Origin: Haloechinothrix alba
GTDB taxonomy: Bacteria; Actinomycetota; Actinomycetes; Mycobacteriales; Pseudonocardiaceae
Length of the DNA: 64,000 nucleotides
Assembly: GCF_900188115.1 (NCBI RefSeq)
Contig: NZ_FZNW01000009.1
Span: 62,001-126,000 of the forward strand
Direction: 5' to 3'
Position 1 is the stretch's first letter, and every line of letters starts with the position of its first letter. A program made the position numbers and the translations under genes. Under the pieces are notes generated by a model. The model ran no database searches, was not told the origin of the DNA, and saw only the letters and a list, made by a program, of their open reading frames with translations. Shown piece by piece: positions 1 through 8,793 of this stretch.

Positions 1-691
1 CCGGGCTGGTGTCCTCGATGACCGACCCGTAGTCCATGAAGATCACCCGATGCGCGGCGCGGCGCGCGAAGCCCATCTCGTGGGTGATGACGAACATGGT
101 CATGCCCTCGCTCGCGAGCGAGGCCATGACGTCCAGAACCTCCTGCACCATCTCGGGGTCGAGCGCCGATGTCGGCTCGTCGAACATCATGACCTTGGGA
201 TTCATGGCTAGTGCGCGGGCGATCGCCGCACGCTGCTGCTGCCCGCCGGAAAGCTGTGCCGGGAACTTCTCCGCCTGGTCGGCGATACCGACCCGGGTCA
301 GCAGCTCCATCGCCTCCTCCCGGGCGGCGGACTTGCTCTTCCCGCGTACCTTGATGGGCCCGAGCGTCACGTTGTCCACGATCGACTTGTGGGCGAACAG
401 GTTGAACTGCTGGAACACCATGCCCACGTCCGCGCGGAGCTTCGCAAGAGCCTTGCCTTCTTTCGGCAGTGGCTCGCCGTCGACCTCGATCGTTCCCGAG
501 TCGATCGGCTCGAGACGGTTGATCGTCCGGCAGAGCGTGGACTTGCCCGAGCCGGACGGGCCGGCGACCACGACAACCTGACCACGTGGCACCTCGATGG
601 TGATGTCCTTCAAGACATGCAACTCGCCGAAGTGCTTGTTGACGTCCTGCGTCCGGATCATCGGAGCGGTGGACGACGTTGCTTCGTTCAT
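1..691 (-). CDS. gluA: Glutamate-type ABC transporter ATP-binding protein (partial, 3' end beyond window)
   Basis: ATPase subunit of a polar amino-acid (glutamate-type) importer, acting on the cytoplasmic face of the membrane. About 230 codons are visible; the C-terminus lies beyond the left edge. Walker [10 protein letters not shown] is at residues 44-52, followed by the Q-loop region [12 protein letters not shown], signature LSGGQQQR, Walker [15 protein letters not shown] and the H-loop ITHEMGFA. I used the ATG at 691, which has a GGAGG a few bases upstream; an in-frame ATG ten codons later (661) starts closer to the family norm. In relatives gluABCD lies next to recA/recX and miaB, which fits miaB to the right. 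Substrate is inferred from family resemblance and context only. Confidence 0.9.
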   Translation of the reverse strand, partial: MNEATSSTAPMIRTQDVNKHFGELHVLKDITIEVPRGQVVVVAGPSGSGKSTLCRTINRLEPIDSGTIEVDGEPLPKEGKALAKLRADVGMVFQQFNLFAHKSIVDNVTLGPIKVRGKSKSAAREEAMELLTRVGIADQAEKFPAQLSGGQQQRAAIARALAMNPKVMMFDEPTSALDPEMVQEVLDVMASLASEGMTMFVITHEMGFARRAAHRVIFMDYGSVIEDTSP

Positions 692-1031
692 CGGGCCTCC
701 ACGCCGCCGGTGAAGCGCGTGGATTGCGCCCATGGATGAGCCAACGGACTCGACACTCCTTCGCGCTGGACGACCGGTGTTCTCGAGAGTCGGTAGTCTG
801 GGAAAGCGGTACCACTGGAAGAGGCGCCCCAGTGGCCAATAGCGACGGTAACTCTAGACACGAGATCGTCTATCCAGCCACCCGGGGCGCGAGCTCGTAT
901 TGATGCGGATTCGTGACTCGTTCATCGTCCCGGGGCACACCCATTTCGCAAAGACCACTCTCGTGGGTCAATCCACTGATCGGCGGCCGGGACTACTGCT
1001 AACGCGCGCGGGGTTCGCGCATGCGGGCCGG
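692..1031. other. Intergenic, 340 bp, upstream of gluA and downstream of the aminotransferase relic
   Basis: No convincing gene. It must hold the promoter of gluA (reading left) and the 3' flank of the relic. I see no strong hairpin and no clear regulatory motif. Confidence 0.5.
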
Positions 1032-1496
1032 TTACCGCTTGCCGAACTCGGCGAGGGCCCGGCGCAGCCGGCCGATTGCGTCGGCGACCCACGGCAGCGT
1101 GAGGATCACCGCCGCGGGCTTGCGACCGTCCGCGCGAGCTCGCTCCAGTACCCGGTCGAGGCCGTTCGGGTCCGGCACGCCACCAGCGGCCTCGGAAATC
1201 GGTGCGTCGATGACCCCGCGACCGGTCAGGCCGGCCTGGGCCGCGTAGATGACCTGCTCGGGCTCGGTAGGCAGGCCGCGACGCACGAAGTAGCCCGCCG
1301 CCGACCCGCGGGCCTCGGCAGAGCCGACCACAGAACCGTAGGAGTTGAGCCCGGTCGCCCCGGCGAGTACCTCGCGGACCTCCGGGAGGACAGGCAGTCC
1401 CGCCTCGCCGAACCCGAGGTGCACGACGTGGTGCCCGGCAGCGCGTCGTGCGCGTACCCGCTCGTCGAGCTCCAGGGTGGCGGAGCGTGCGGCCAC
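1032..1496 (-). pseudogene. Relic of a PLP-dependent class I/II aminotransferase with two in-frame internal deletions
   Basis: The 154-residue reading frame matches scattered parts of a roughly 400-residue aminotransferase. Residues 1-83 resemble the family N-terminus ([14 protein letters not shown], then AAGYFVRRGLPTEPEQVI). At about residue 83/84 it jumps to YAAQAGLTGR, skipping the usual segment of about 29 residues that contains the PGSK-like motif. It continues through EAAGGVPDP to VILTLP (131-135), then jumps to a C-terminal-like tail WVADAIGRLRRALAEF. The whole centre is missing, including the NPTGT motif, the PLP lysine and the C-terminal arginine. Both deletions keep frame, so the ORF looks open but cannot encode a working enzyme. 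GTG at 1496 lies 53 bp from divergent miaB. The family comparison is from memory. Confidence 0.65.
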
Positions 1497-1536
1497 GGAC
1501 CGTGCGACCGGGAAACGGAGGTGCTTCCGGCGGGTC

Positions 1537-1542
1537 TACCCT
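1537..1542 (+). promoter_or_regulatory. Leaderless -10 element (TACCCT) of miaB
   Basis: TACCCT ends 7 nt before the GTG at 1550 and no Shine-Dalgarno sequence precedes that GTG. This spacing is typical of leaderless actinobacterial mRNAs. Confidence 0.4.
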
Positions 1543-1549
1543 GGTAGAT

Positions 1550-3049
1550 GTGCCACGGACATACCAGATCCGCACGTTCGGCTGCCAGATGAACGTGCAC
1601 GACACCGAGCGGCTGGCAGGACAGCTCGAGGACGCCGGTTACGTACCGGCAGAAGGCACGCAGGCCGACGTGGTCGTGTTCAACACCTGCGCCGTGCGGG
1701 AGAACGCGGACAACAAGCTGTACGGCAACCTGGGGCGCCTGCGCAGCGACAAGAAGGCGAACCCGGACATGCAGATCGCCGTGGGCGGCTGCCTTGCCCA
1801 GAAGGATCGGGGCGAGATCGTCCGGCGCGCTCCGTGGGTCGACGTCGTCTTCGGCACGCACAACATCGGCTCGCTTCCCACCCTGCTCGAACGCGCCCGG
1901 CACAACCGCGAGGCCGAGGTGGAGATCCTGGAGTCGTTGGAGACGTTCCCGTCGACCCTGCCGGCCCGCCGTGACTCCGCCTACTCCGGGTGGGTGTCGA
2001 TCTCGGTCGGGTGCAACAACACCTGCACCTTCTGCATCGTGCCCTCGCTGCGTGGCAAGGAACGGGATCGCAGGCCCGGCGAGATACTCGCCGAGGTCGA
2101 AGCGCTCGTCGCCGAGGGCGTCGTCGAGGTCACCCTGCTCGGTCAGAACGTCAACTCCTACGGCGTCGAGTTCGGCGACAAGTACGCGTTCGGCAAGCTG
2201 CTCAGGGCGTGCGGCGAGATCGAGGGGCTCGAGCGCGTGCGGTTCACCTCGCCCCACCCTGCGGCGTTCACGGACGACGTCATCGACGCGATGGCCGAGA
2301 CCCCGAACGTCTGCCCCCAGCTGCACATGCCCCTGCAAGCGGGCTCGGACCGGGTGCTGAAGGCGATGCGTCGCTCGTACCGGGCGAAGCGGTTCCTGTC
2401 GATCCTCGACAAGGTGCGCGCGGCGATCCCGAACGCCGCCATCACCACCGACATCATCGTGGGCTTCCCCGGCGAGACCGAGGAGGACTTCCAGGAGACG
2501 CTGGATGTGGTGCGGCAGGCGCGGTTCTCCAGCGCCTTCACGTTCCAGTACTCCAAGCGAGAGGGCACACCCGCCGCCGAGATGGACGGGCAGGTCCCCA
2601 AGGACGTGGTGCAGGAGCGGTACGAGCGGCTCGTCGCGTTGCAGGACGAGGTCGCCTGGGAGGAGAACACCAAGCTGGTCGGGCAGCGGGTCGAGCTGCT
2701 CGTCGCGCGCGGTGAGGGGCGCAAGGACACCGAGACCCGCCGGATGAGCGGGCGCGCACGGGACGGCAGGCTGGTCCACTTCACCCCGGCCGGGGAGGCG
2801 ATCGACGGCGAGGTGCGCCCGGGCGACTTCGTCGAGACCGAGATCAGCTACGCCGCGCCCCATCATCTCGTCGCGGACGGGACGGTACTGGCGCACCGGC
2901 GCACCCGCGCCGGTGACAACTCCGAGGCCGGCCAGCGCCCCCGGACCGCGGGGATCGCCAGCGGCGGCGTCAGCCTCGGCTTCCCGACGATCGGTGCCCC
3001 GCAGACCGAGCAGAGCGCGGTAGCAGCGGGCGGGTGCTCGACATGCTGA
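1550..3049 (+). CDS. miaB: tRNA-2-methylthio-N6-dimethylallyladenosine synthase MiaB
   Basis: Radical-SAM methylthiotransferase that adds the 2-methylthio group to i6A37 in tRNAs reading U-starting codons, acting after MiaA, which is encoded further right. About 499 aa. The N-terminal UPF0004 domain carries the cluster cysteines in [15 protein letters not shown] and GGCLAQK; the radical-SAM motif CNNTCTFC has Cys155, Cys159 and Cys162; a TRAM-like region follows. A C-terminal extension ends in CSTC. I chose GTG 1550 because the protein then begins [14 protein letters not shown] like its homologues and a -10-like TACCCT sits just upstream; the frame stays open further 5'. Its stop overlaps the start of the next gene. 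Confidence 0.95.
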   Translation: MPRTYQIRTFGCQMNVHDTERLAGQLEDAGYVPAEGTQADVVVFNTCAVRENADNKLYGNLGRLRSDKKANPDMQIAVGGCLAQKDRGEIVRRAPWVDVVFGTHNIGSLPTLLERARHNREAEVEILESLETFPSTLPARRDSAYSGWVSISVGCNNTCTFCIVPSLRGKERDRRPGEILAEVEALVAEGVVEVTLLGQNVNSYGVEFGDKYAFGKLLRACGEIEGLERVRFTSPHPAAFTDDVIDAMAETPNVCPQLHMPLQAGSDRVLKAMRRSYRAKRFLSILDKVRAAIPNAAITTDIIVGFPGETEEDFQETLDVVRQARFSSAFTFQYSKREGTPAAEMDGQVPKDVVQERYERLVALQDEVAWEENTKLVGQRVELLVARGEGRKDTETRRMSGRARDGRLVHFTPAGEAIDGEVRPGDFVETEISYAAPHHLVADGTVLAHRRTRAGDNSEAGQRPRTAGIASGGVSLGFPTIGAPQTEQSAVAAGGCSTC

Positions 3050-3525
3050 ACGATTCCCGCGACGGCGACCCCGAGGAGGTCGCGGAGCTGCGCGAGGAGA
3101 TCGAGCAGGTCGAGCGCAGGGCCGCGCGAACGGTCGAGCTCGGCAGGCGGGGCTTCGGTATCGCGGTACTGGTGTTCATCCTGATCGTCGCCGTGCTGCT
3201 GCCCTGGGTCGACGGCGACCCCGGCTGGCGGGCGCTCACGGGTGAGTCGGGCATCGTGCCCGGGCTGTTCGCGACGACGACGGTCGCTTTCGGCATCGTG
3301 ATTTCGGCACTGACGCTGCTCGCGCGCCGCTGGTGGATGGCGTGGGTGTGTGCCATCGGCGGCTGGGTCATGTTCGTGGACGGCCTGCTCGCCGTCTGGA
3401 GTCAGCAGTCCACGGCAGCACCCGGCGTCGCGGGCGGCGGCCCGGGCGTTGGCATGGTGCTGGCGCTGATCACCGCCGTCATCCTGGCGATCAACTGGAT
3501 GCGGGTGGCCGGCTCACGCCAGTGA
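3043..3525 (+). CDS. Rv2732c-like small membrane protein
   Basis: About 160 aa, function unknown. The charged N-terminus ([20 protein letters not shown]) looks helical and coiled. About four hydrophobic segments follow, around [53 protein letters not shown] and a last segment near the C-terminus. The ATG lies inside the end of miaB (ATGCTGA), so translation is probably coupled; an in-frame GTG at 3034 is an alternative start. The gene follows miaB in many actinobacteria. It converges with the DUF349 gene 36 bp further on. Confidence 0.8.
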   Translation: MLNDSRDGDPEEVAELREEIEQVERRAARTVELGRRGFGIAVLVFILIVAVLLPWVDGDPGWRALTGESGIVPGLFATTTVAFGIVISALTLLARRWWMAWVCAIGGWVMFVDGLLAVWSQQSTAAPGVAGGGPGVGMVLALITAVILAINWMRVAGSRQ

Positions 3526-3561
3526 GGCCGCGAACGCTCGCCGGGGACGAGCTGAGGCGTA

Positions 3562-4902
3562 TCAGCGGTCGGCGACGGCGCGCTCCGCGGCGTTCATCCA
3601 CTCGCGCCACTGGTCGGCCTGTTGCTGGGCATCGCGCGCCCGGCGCTCGTCGCCGTCCGCGCGGGCCTTGGCAGCCTGGTCCTCGAACTGCTGCACGCGC
3701 TCCCGGAACTGCGCGGCGCGTGCCTGGGCTTCCGGGTCGCTCGCGCGCCACTTGCTGTCCTCGGCCTGCCGGACCTTGTCCTGCACCGCCTTGAGCCTGC
3801 CGTCCAGCTCCCGCATCCGTTCCCGGGGCACCTTGCCGATCTCGTCCCAGCGCTCCTGCAGCTTGCGCAGCTGGGCCTTCGCCGAGTCCAGGTTCCGCGA
3901 CGGATCGAGCTGCTCGGCCTCGGCGAGCAGCTCCTCCTTGCGGCGAGCGTTCTCCGCGTACTCGGCGTCGCGCTCGGAGAAAGCCGCCGAACGGCGCGCG
4001 AAGAACGTGTCCTGCGCCGCCTTGAAGCGCTGCCAGAGTGCCTCGTCGGAGTCCTTCGGCGCCTTGCCTGCTGCTTTCCACTCGGCCATGAGCTGCTTGT
4101 AGCGGGCCGCGGTCGGGCCCCAGTCCTGCGACTGCGTCAGCGACTCCGCCTCGTCGACCAGCTCCTGCTTCCGTTCCTTGGCCGCGGCACGCTGCTTGTC
4201 CAGCTCGGCGAAGTGCGCGCCGCGACGCCTGCTGAACGCGTCCCGTGCCTTGCCGAACCGTTTCCACAGCGCGTCATCGGTCTTGCGGTCCACGCCTTTG
4301 ATCGTCTTCCATTCCTCGACGATCGAGCGCAACCGGTCGCCTGCGGCCTTCCACTGTGTGGAATGCTCCGCGATCTCCTCGGCTTCCTCGACAAGCGCGG
4401 TCTTGCGTTCGACGGCAGCGGCGCGGGTCGCCTCCCGCTGGCGCTTGGCCTGCTCGATCGCCTGCTCCGCGTGCGCGATGATGTGTGACAGGCGTGCCCG
4501 GAGTGCTTCGATGTCACCGACGACGGCGGCCTCGTCGAGCCCGTTACGCAGCTGGGTCGCCGAGCTCAGCGCCTGCTTCGGGTCACCGGCCCCGGAGTTG
4601 AGGCGCGTCTCCAGCAGCTCGGCCTCGGTACGCAGGTCGTCGAACCGGCGGGCGTAATGCTCCAACCCTTCCTCGGACGAGCCCGCCTGCCAGACGCCTA
4701 CCGGGCGCTCGCCACCGGCGACGAACACGAACACGGTTCCCTCGTCGTCGATACGACCCCACCGGGACGGGTCCGCTTCGGCATTCGGCACGGGTGGAGC
4801 AGCGTGTGCGAGGCTCATCCGCCCGTGCAGTACCTCGTTCGGCGCGGGCGCGTGGGCGTCCTGCTGCTCGGTGGGCTTGTCGTGCGCCATCTCCTCAGCC
4901 AT
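3562..4902 (-). CDS. DUF349-repeat protein (Rv2731-like)
   Basis: About 446 aa, highly charged and mostly helical, with several DUF349-type repeats recognisable by recurring W..(A/G).....LW..F..A...F and DALWKRFGKARDAF / EALWQRFKAAQDTFF segments. Long coiled-coil stretches rich in A, E, K, R and Q run to the C-terminus. DUF349 proteins are cytoplasmic; no biochemical role can be read from this sequence. Start ATG 4902 is preceded by GAAGGAG at good spacing; the frame is open upstream to a GTG at 4938. Conserved beside miaB/miaA in actinobacteria. Confidence 0.85.
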   Translation of the reverse strand: MAEEMAHDKPTEQQDAHAPAPNEVLHGRMSLAHAAPPVPNAEADPSRWGRIDDEGTVFVFVAGGERPVGVWQAGSSEEGLEHYARRFDDLRTEAELLETRLNSGAGDPKQALSSATQLRNGLDEAAVVGDIEALRARLSHIIAHAEQAIEQAKRQREATRAAAVERKTALVEEAEEIAEHSTQWKAAGDRLRSIVEEWKTIKGVDRKTDDALWKRFGKARDAFSRRRGAHFAELDKQRAAAKERKQELVDEAESLTQSQDWGPTAARYKQLMAEWKAAGKAPKDSDEALWQRFKAAQDTFFARRSAAFSERDAEYAENARRKEELLAEAEQLDPSRNLDSAKAQLRKLQERWDEIGKVPRERMRELDGRLKAVQDKVRQAEDSKWRASDPEAQARAAQFRERVQQFEDQAAKARADGDERRARDAQQQADQWREWMNAAERAVADR

Positions 4903-5098
4903 GGCCGGCTCCTTCGTGGCTGCTCGCCCGTGTGCCACGGGCGCCCCGCCTGGGCGGGGCCGTGTGCTGTGTCGACTGCCTCATCGGGTCCTACCTGCAT
5001 TCAAACAGTTCTGCGCCATATGTGGTACTCGAGACGCGCCGACGCCCGTACGCAGCGCCACCCCGGGCGGGGACGCTTCCCACCGGAGGGTGGGTGGG

Positions 5099-5104
5099 TA
5101 CTCT
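5099..5104 (+). promoter_or_regulatory. Leaderless -10 element (TACTCT)
   Basis: TACTCT ends 8 nt before the GTG at 5113, supporting that start for the Rv2728c-like gene. Confidence 0.35.
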
Positions 5105-5112
5105 CGGTGGTC

Positions 5113-5859
5113 GTGATCGATCGTGTCGCCCTGGTACCGCAGCCCCCGTTGCTCGTTCCCGAGCTGGTGCCCGGCGTACTTCGGGAGACCGGTGCGGTGC
5201 GCGAGGCCGCCGAGGAAGCCGTCCGGTGGCTGCGTGGCGAGGCCGACAGGTGGTTGGCGGTCGGCCCCGGTGACGGGGAGTCCTGCGGGCACTACGAGCC
5301 GTGGCGACATGGTTCGTTCGTCGGGTTCGGCGCCGACGTGCGGGTGTCGTTGGCCGACCCGGACGACACCGCGCCCGGTGAGGTCACGGCTGATCTCCCG
5401 TTGCCGGTCCTGATGACAGGCTGGCTGCGCGCAAGGGCCGGCGTCGCCCGAGCGGCGGTCGAGGTCGTCGACGCCGGCTGCGCACCGGAGGAGTGCGCGC
5501 GTCTGGGACGGCGGTTGGGGCGCCGCGACGAGCGCGCCGGCCTGCTCGTGCTCGGCGACGGCTCGACGCGGCACGGGCAGCGTGCCCCTGGCGGACCCGA
5601 CGACCGTGCCGCGGGCTTCGACGAGACGGTGGCTGCCGCGCTCGGCGAGGTGGACCTCGAGGCGTTGGGGTCACTGGACGCTGCCGAGGCCGCGGAGCTG
5701 GGCGCGAGCGGGCGCGCAACCTGGCAGGTCGCCGTCGGGATGGCGCGGTCGCGGGCCGTCGGTGATGCCGAGGACGACCGCAAGTGGCGGGGCGAGATGC
5801 TGTACTCGGGCGCCCCGTTCGGCGTCGGCTACCATGTGGCGATCTGGGAGCGAGTGTGA
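5113..5859 (+). CDS. Rv2728c-like protein (class III extradiol dioxygenase subunit B-like fold)
   Basis: About 248 aa, alanine-rich and soluble. It begins VIDRVALVPQPPLLVPELVPG and contains HGSFVGFGADVRVSL and LPVLMTGWLRARAG, which I associate with actinobacterial proteins annotated as resembling LigB-type extradiol dioxygenases. A complete metal site is not obvious, so enzymatic activity is unproven. I chose GTG 5113 because a -10-like TACTCT lies 8 nt upstream; GTG 5107 is in frame too. Its stop overlaps the miaA GTG start (GTGA), so it forms an operon with miaA and dapF, as in mycobacteria. Confidence 0.75.
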   Translation: MIDRVALVPQPPLLVPELVPGVLRETGAVREAAEEAVRWLRGEADRWLAVGPGDGESCGHYEPWRHGSFVGFGADVRVSLADPDDTAPGEVTADLPLPVLMTGWLRARAGVARAAVEVVDAGCAPEECARLGRRLGRRDERAGLLVLGDGSTRHGQRAPGGPDDRAAGFDETVAAALGEVDLEALGSLDAAEAAELGASGRATWQVAVGMARSRAVGDAEDDRKWRGEMLYSGAPFGVGYHVAIWERV

Positions 5860-6764
5860 CCGGCATGCGTCCCGTCGCCGTCGTCGGCCCGACCGCGACC
5901 GGCAAGTCCGAGCTCGCGGTCGAGCTCGCCGTCGCCCTCGGCGGTGCGGTGATCAACGCGGACGCGATGCAGCTGTACCGCGGAATGGACATCGGCACGG
6001 CCAAGATGCCGGTGAGCGAGCGGCGTGGCGTCGACCATCACCTGCTGGACGTTCTCGAGGTCACCGAGACGGCCTCGGTGGCCGCGTACCAGCGCGACGC
6101 CCGGGCCAGGATGGACGAGCTGCTCGCCGCGGGGACCGTACCGGTGCTGTGCGGCGGCTCCGGGCTCTACATCCAGGCGGTACTCGACGATCTCCGGTTC
6201 CCGGGAACCGACCCCGATGTGCGGATGCGGCTGGAGCGGGAGGCCGAGGAGGTCGGTGCGCAGGCCATGCACCGCCGCCTCGCCGAGAGCGACCCGGCCG
6301 CGGCGGGGTCGATCCTGCCGTCGAACGCGCGCCGGATCATCCGCGCGCTGGAGGTCATCGAGATCACCGGCCGCCCGTTTTCGGCGAACCTGCCCGAGCC
6401 GGCGGAGCCGAGGCACGGCACGATCCTTATCGGGGTGGACCGCGACGTGGACGAGCTGGACAGGCGTGTCGACAGCAGGGTGGAAGGCATGTTCAGCGCG
6501 GGGCTGGTCGATGAGGTCCGGCAACTGCTCGACCGCGGTCTGCGAGAGGGAAGGACGGCGTCAAGGGCGCTCGGCTACCGGCAGGTACTCGCCGAGCTCG
6601 ACGGTGCGGGGGACATGCGAGCGGCCGCGGACGCCACCGCGCGAGCGACCCGCAGGTTCGTGCGCAAGCAGCGCTCGTGGTTCCGCAGGGACAACCGGAT
6701 CACCTGGCTGGACGGCCGTGGGACCGACCTGACCGGGCGAGCGCTCGAACACGTAACCTCATAG
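5856..6764 (+). CDS. miaA: tRNA dimethylallyltransferase MiaA
   Basis: Transfers the dimethylallyl group from DMAPP to N6 of A37 in tRNAs, making the substrate for MiaB. About 302 aa, the usual size. The P-loop GPTATGKSELA is near the N-terminus; the family motifs NADAMQLYRGMDIGTAKM, VDHHLLDVLE, GGSGLYIQAVLDDL, RIIRALE and RKQRSWFRRD are all present. GTG 5856 overlaps the previous stop; an ATG at 5865 is a possible alternative. dapF follows after 2 nt. Confidence 0.96.
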   Translation: MTGMRPVAVVGPTATGKSELAVELAVALGGAVINADAMQLYRGMDIGTAKMPVSERRGVDHHLLDVLEVTETASVAAYQRDARARMDELLAAGTVPVLCGGSGLYIQAVLDDLRFPGTDPDVRMRLEREAEEVGAQAMHRRLAESDPAAAGSILPSNARRIIRALEVIEITGRPFSANLPEPAEPRHGTILIGVDRDVDELDRRVDSRVEGMFSAGLVDEVRQLLDRGLREGRTASRALGYRQVLAELDGAGDMRAAADATARATRRFVRKQRSWFRRDNRITWLDGRGTDLTGRALEHVTS

Positions 6765-6766
6765 CC

Positions 6767-7621
6767 GTGGGTATCGCATTCCTCAAGGGGCACGGCACGC
6801 AGAACGACTTCGTGCTGTTACCCGACCCCGACGGCGAGCTGGAGCTGACCACCGAGCGGGTGCGGGCGCTGTGCGACCGGCAACGCGGGCTCGGCGCCGA
6901 CGGGGTACTGCGCGTCGTGCGCGGGGAAGCGCTTGCCGACGAGGTGCCGGAGTCGGCGCGCTCGGAGGCGCAGTGGTTCATGGACTACCGCAACGCCGAC
7001 GGCTCGATCGCGGAGATGTGTGGCAACGGTGTGCGGGTGTTCGCCCGTTACCTGGTCGAGGACGGCTTGGTGGCGCGCGGGACCGACGGCGGGGCCGACT
7101 TCGTCATCGGGAGCCGCGCAGGGGACCGCCCGGTGCGGGTCAACGCCGACGGCACCGTCACCGTGCAGATGGGCCACGCGAGGGTGACGGGGGAGTCGAT
7201 GGCATCGGTCGACGGGCTGGCGCTGACCGGCATCGCCGTCGATGTCGGCAACCCCCACCTGGTGTGCCGGGTGGACACCGACCTGACGGCGCTGGACCTG
7301 CGCTCCGAACCGGCCTACGACGCGCGGCGGTTCCCGGGAGGAGTCAACATCGAGTTCGTCACCGAGCTCGGGCCGGACGAGCTGAGCATGCGCGTCTACG
7401 AACGCGGGGTCGGGGAGACCCGCGCCTGCGGGACCGGCACCGTCGCCGCGGCCGCGATGGCCGTGTACGGGGCCGGGCAGCAGGAGGGCACCCGCACGGT
7501 ACGGGTACCCGGCGGTGCCGTCACGGTCACGGTCGGGCCGAACTCGTCGAGCCTGACCGGGCCCGCGGTGCTGCTGGCCCGCGGCGAACTGGACACCCAC
7601 TGGTGGCAGGCACCGGCGTAG
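6767..7621 (+). CDS. dapF: Diaminopimelate epimerase DapF
   Basis: Converts LL- to meso-diaminopimelate, the peptidoglycan cross-linking residue and lysine precursor. About 284 aa. The two catalytic cysteines are visible: Cys85 in MCGNGVRVFARY and Cys221 in ACGTGTVAAAAM. The N-terminus FLKGHGTQNDFVLLPD is typical. GTG 6767 gives a 2-nt gap from miaA, so the two genes are probably co-transcribed. Confidence 0.96.
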   Translation: MGIAFLKGHGTQNDFVLLPDPDGELELTTERVRALCDRQRGLGADGVLRVVRGEALADEVPESARSEAQWFMDYRNADGSIAEMCGNGVRVFARYLVEDGLVARGTDGGADFVIGSRAGDRPVRVNADGTVTVQMGHARVTGESMASVDGLALTGIAVDVGNPHLVCRVDTDLTALDLRSEPAYDARRFPGGVNIEFVTELGPDELSMRVYERGVGETRACGTGTVAAAAMAVYGAGQQEGTRTVRVPGGAVTVTVGPNSSSLTGPAVLLARGELDTHWWQAPA

Positions 7622-7792
7622 GTCGTGTCTCTTCTCAATCCCGCGTACCTGCTGCGCGGGGCCAGCGAAGCGCCTCGCGGCGTTCTCGTCCGTGCTCGTC
7701 CCTACCGGGTGAAGACCACTACCGGCGACTCCTCGGCCTGGTGAGGCACTCCGCTGATCCCCGCTCGCGACGTAGGGGATCAAGAGACACGC
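7622..7792. repeat. Putative non-coding inverted-repeat (MITE-like) element of about 170 bp
   Basis: The left end has CGTGTCTCTT-CTCA-ATCCC; the right end, read inverted, has CGTGTCTCTT-G-ATCCC. The ends therefore share 15 bases with a small indel and face each other about 130 bp apart. No ORF of note lies inside. It sits just after dapF, at the left border of a three-gene accessory block that splits dapF from hflX. The loop is too long for a terminator. No clear target-site duplication is seen, so this is only a candidate insertion relic. Confidence 0.4.
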
Positions 7793-7965
7793 CCTTGGTC
7801 GCGGGCACGCCGGCGGAAACACGTCTGTCGCGCCCCGGCGAGTCGGCGGCACACTCGCTGTTCGTGCACGGCGATACCTGCCTTCGCAGGTAGACACACG
7901 GACGCACCCGTGGCGACCCTCGTCGCGCGGGCGGAAGCGGTGTGATCGATCAGGGATGACCCGGT

Positions 7966-7999
7966 TCCCTGCGTAGGGATATCCCCCATCGGAATGGGG
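7966..7999. promoter_or_regulatory. Two short adjacent inverted repeats upstream of the DUF998 gene
   Basis: TCCCT-GCGT-AGGGA (7966-7979) and CCCCAT-CGGA-ATGGGG (7984-7999) lie about 50 bp before the DUF998 start. They could be operators or small hairpins in the leader. The rest of 7793-8046 shows no gene. Confidence 0.3.
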
Positions 8000-8046
8000 T
8001 GCATACCTGATGGTCTCTTCCATTCTGTCGCGAGATCGTCGATGGC

Positions 8047-8790
8047 GTGACCGATATGGGGAGGACACCGCACCGCGTGGCACGCGAAGCGGTGGGCTCG
8101 GACAACACCCGCATCGCGGCGGGCATCGTCATCGGATTCGGCGGGCTGGCCCTGTCCGTGGCGTTCATGGTTTACCTGCATGTCGCGGCGGGCGGCGGCC
8201 TCCGCTCCACGATGTCGGAGTACATCTTCGTCGATGGTGTCGGCTGGATGTTCGGCGCCAGTGCGGTATGCATGGCCATCGGCGCGCTGGGCGCGCTCAT
8301 CGGGCTCTCCGACACGGGGCTGCTGTCCGGGAACGGGTCACGATCCGCGGCCTGGTCACAGCCCGAGCCGAGTAGCAGGCCAGCGCGGGGGACCGGCCTG
8401 CTTCGGCTCGGGCTGTGGCTTGTCCCAACCGGATTCGTCCTCGTCGCGCTGTTTCCCACCAACAGTGCGGGTCCGCTGTCACTGTCCGCGGAGATCCACC
8501 GCTACGCGGCCGGTGTGGGGTTCACCGGCCCGCCAGTCGCTGCATATCTGGTGGCCCGCCGCCTCGCCCGGCCAGAGCTGGCGCGCTACCGGCTCTGGCT
8601 GCTTCGTGGCGCGGGCGTGACTGCGGGTGCTCTCGTGGTGTTCCTGATCAGCCATTTCGGTACGTTGCCCGAGTTCATGCAGGACTTGCGCGGCCCGACC
8701 CAGCGGTTGCTGCTGGTACTCGTGCTGCTCGTGCTCGGGCAGCTGATCTACCTTCCGGCACGATGCGCCGAGCGCGCGCGAGGCGAGTGA
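8047..8790 (+). CDS. DUF998 family membrane protein
   Basis: About 247 aa with roughly six hydrophobic segments: IAAGIVIGFGGLALSVAFM, DGVGWMFGASAVCMAIGALG, LGLWLVPTGFVLVALFPTN, YAAGVGFTGPPVAAYLVA, GAGVTAGALVVFLISHFG and LLLVLVLLVLGQLIYL. The ALFPTN segment and the pattern of helices match DUF998 proteins, whose function is unknown. Start GTG 8047; an ATG at 8056 is possible. The DMT-type gene starts 3 nt after its stop, so these two and the glycosyltransferase probably form one operon. Confidence 0.75.
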   Translation: MTDMGRTPHRVAREAVGSDNTRIAAGIVIGFGGLALSVAFMVYLHVAAGGGLRSTMSEYIFVDGVGWMFGASAVCMAIGALGALIGLSDTGLLSGNGSRSAAWSQPEPSSRPARGTGLLRLGLWLVPTGFVLVALFPTNSAGPLSLSAEIHRYAAGVGFTGPPVAAYLVARRLARPELARYRLWLLRGAGVTAGALVVFLISHFGTLPEFMQDLRGPTQRLLLVLVLLVLGQLIYLPARCAERARGE

Positions 8791-8793
8791 GCC

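Noticed and set aside
36-581. 181-codon open frame on the plus strand at the left edge
   Set aside because: Shadow of the ABC ATPase gene, whose Walker and signature motifs read on the minus strand.
1226-2896. Long open frame on the minus strand opposite miaB
   Set aside because: Antisense shadow of miaB; its only real-looking part is the aminotransferase relic, which is in a different frame.
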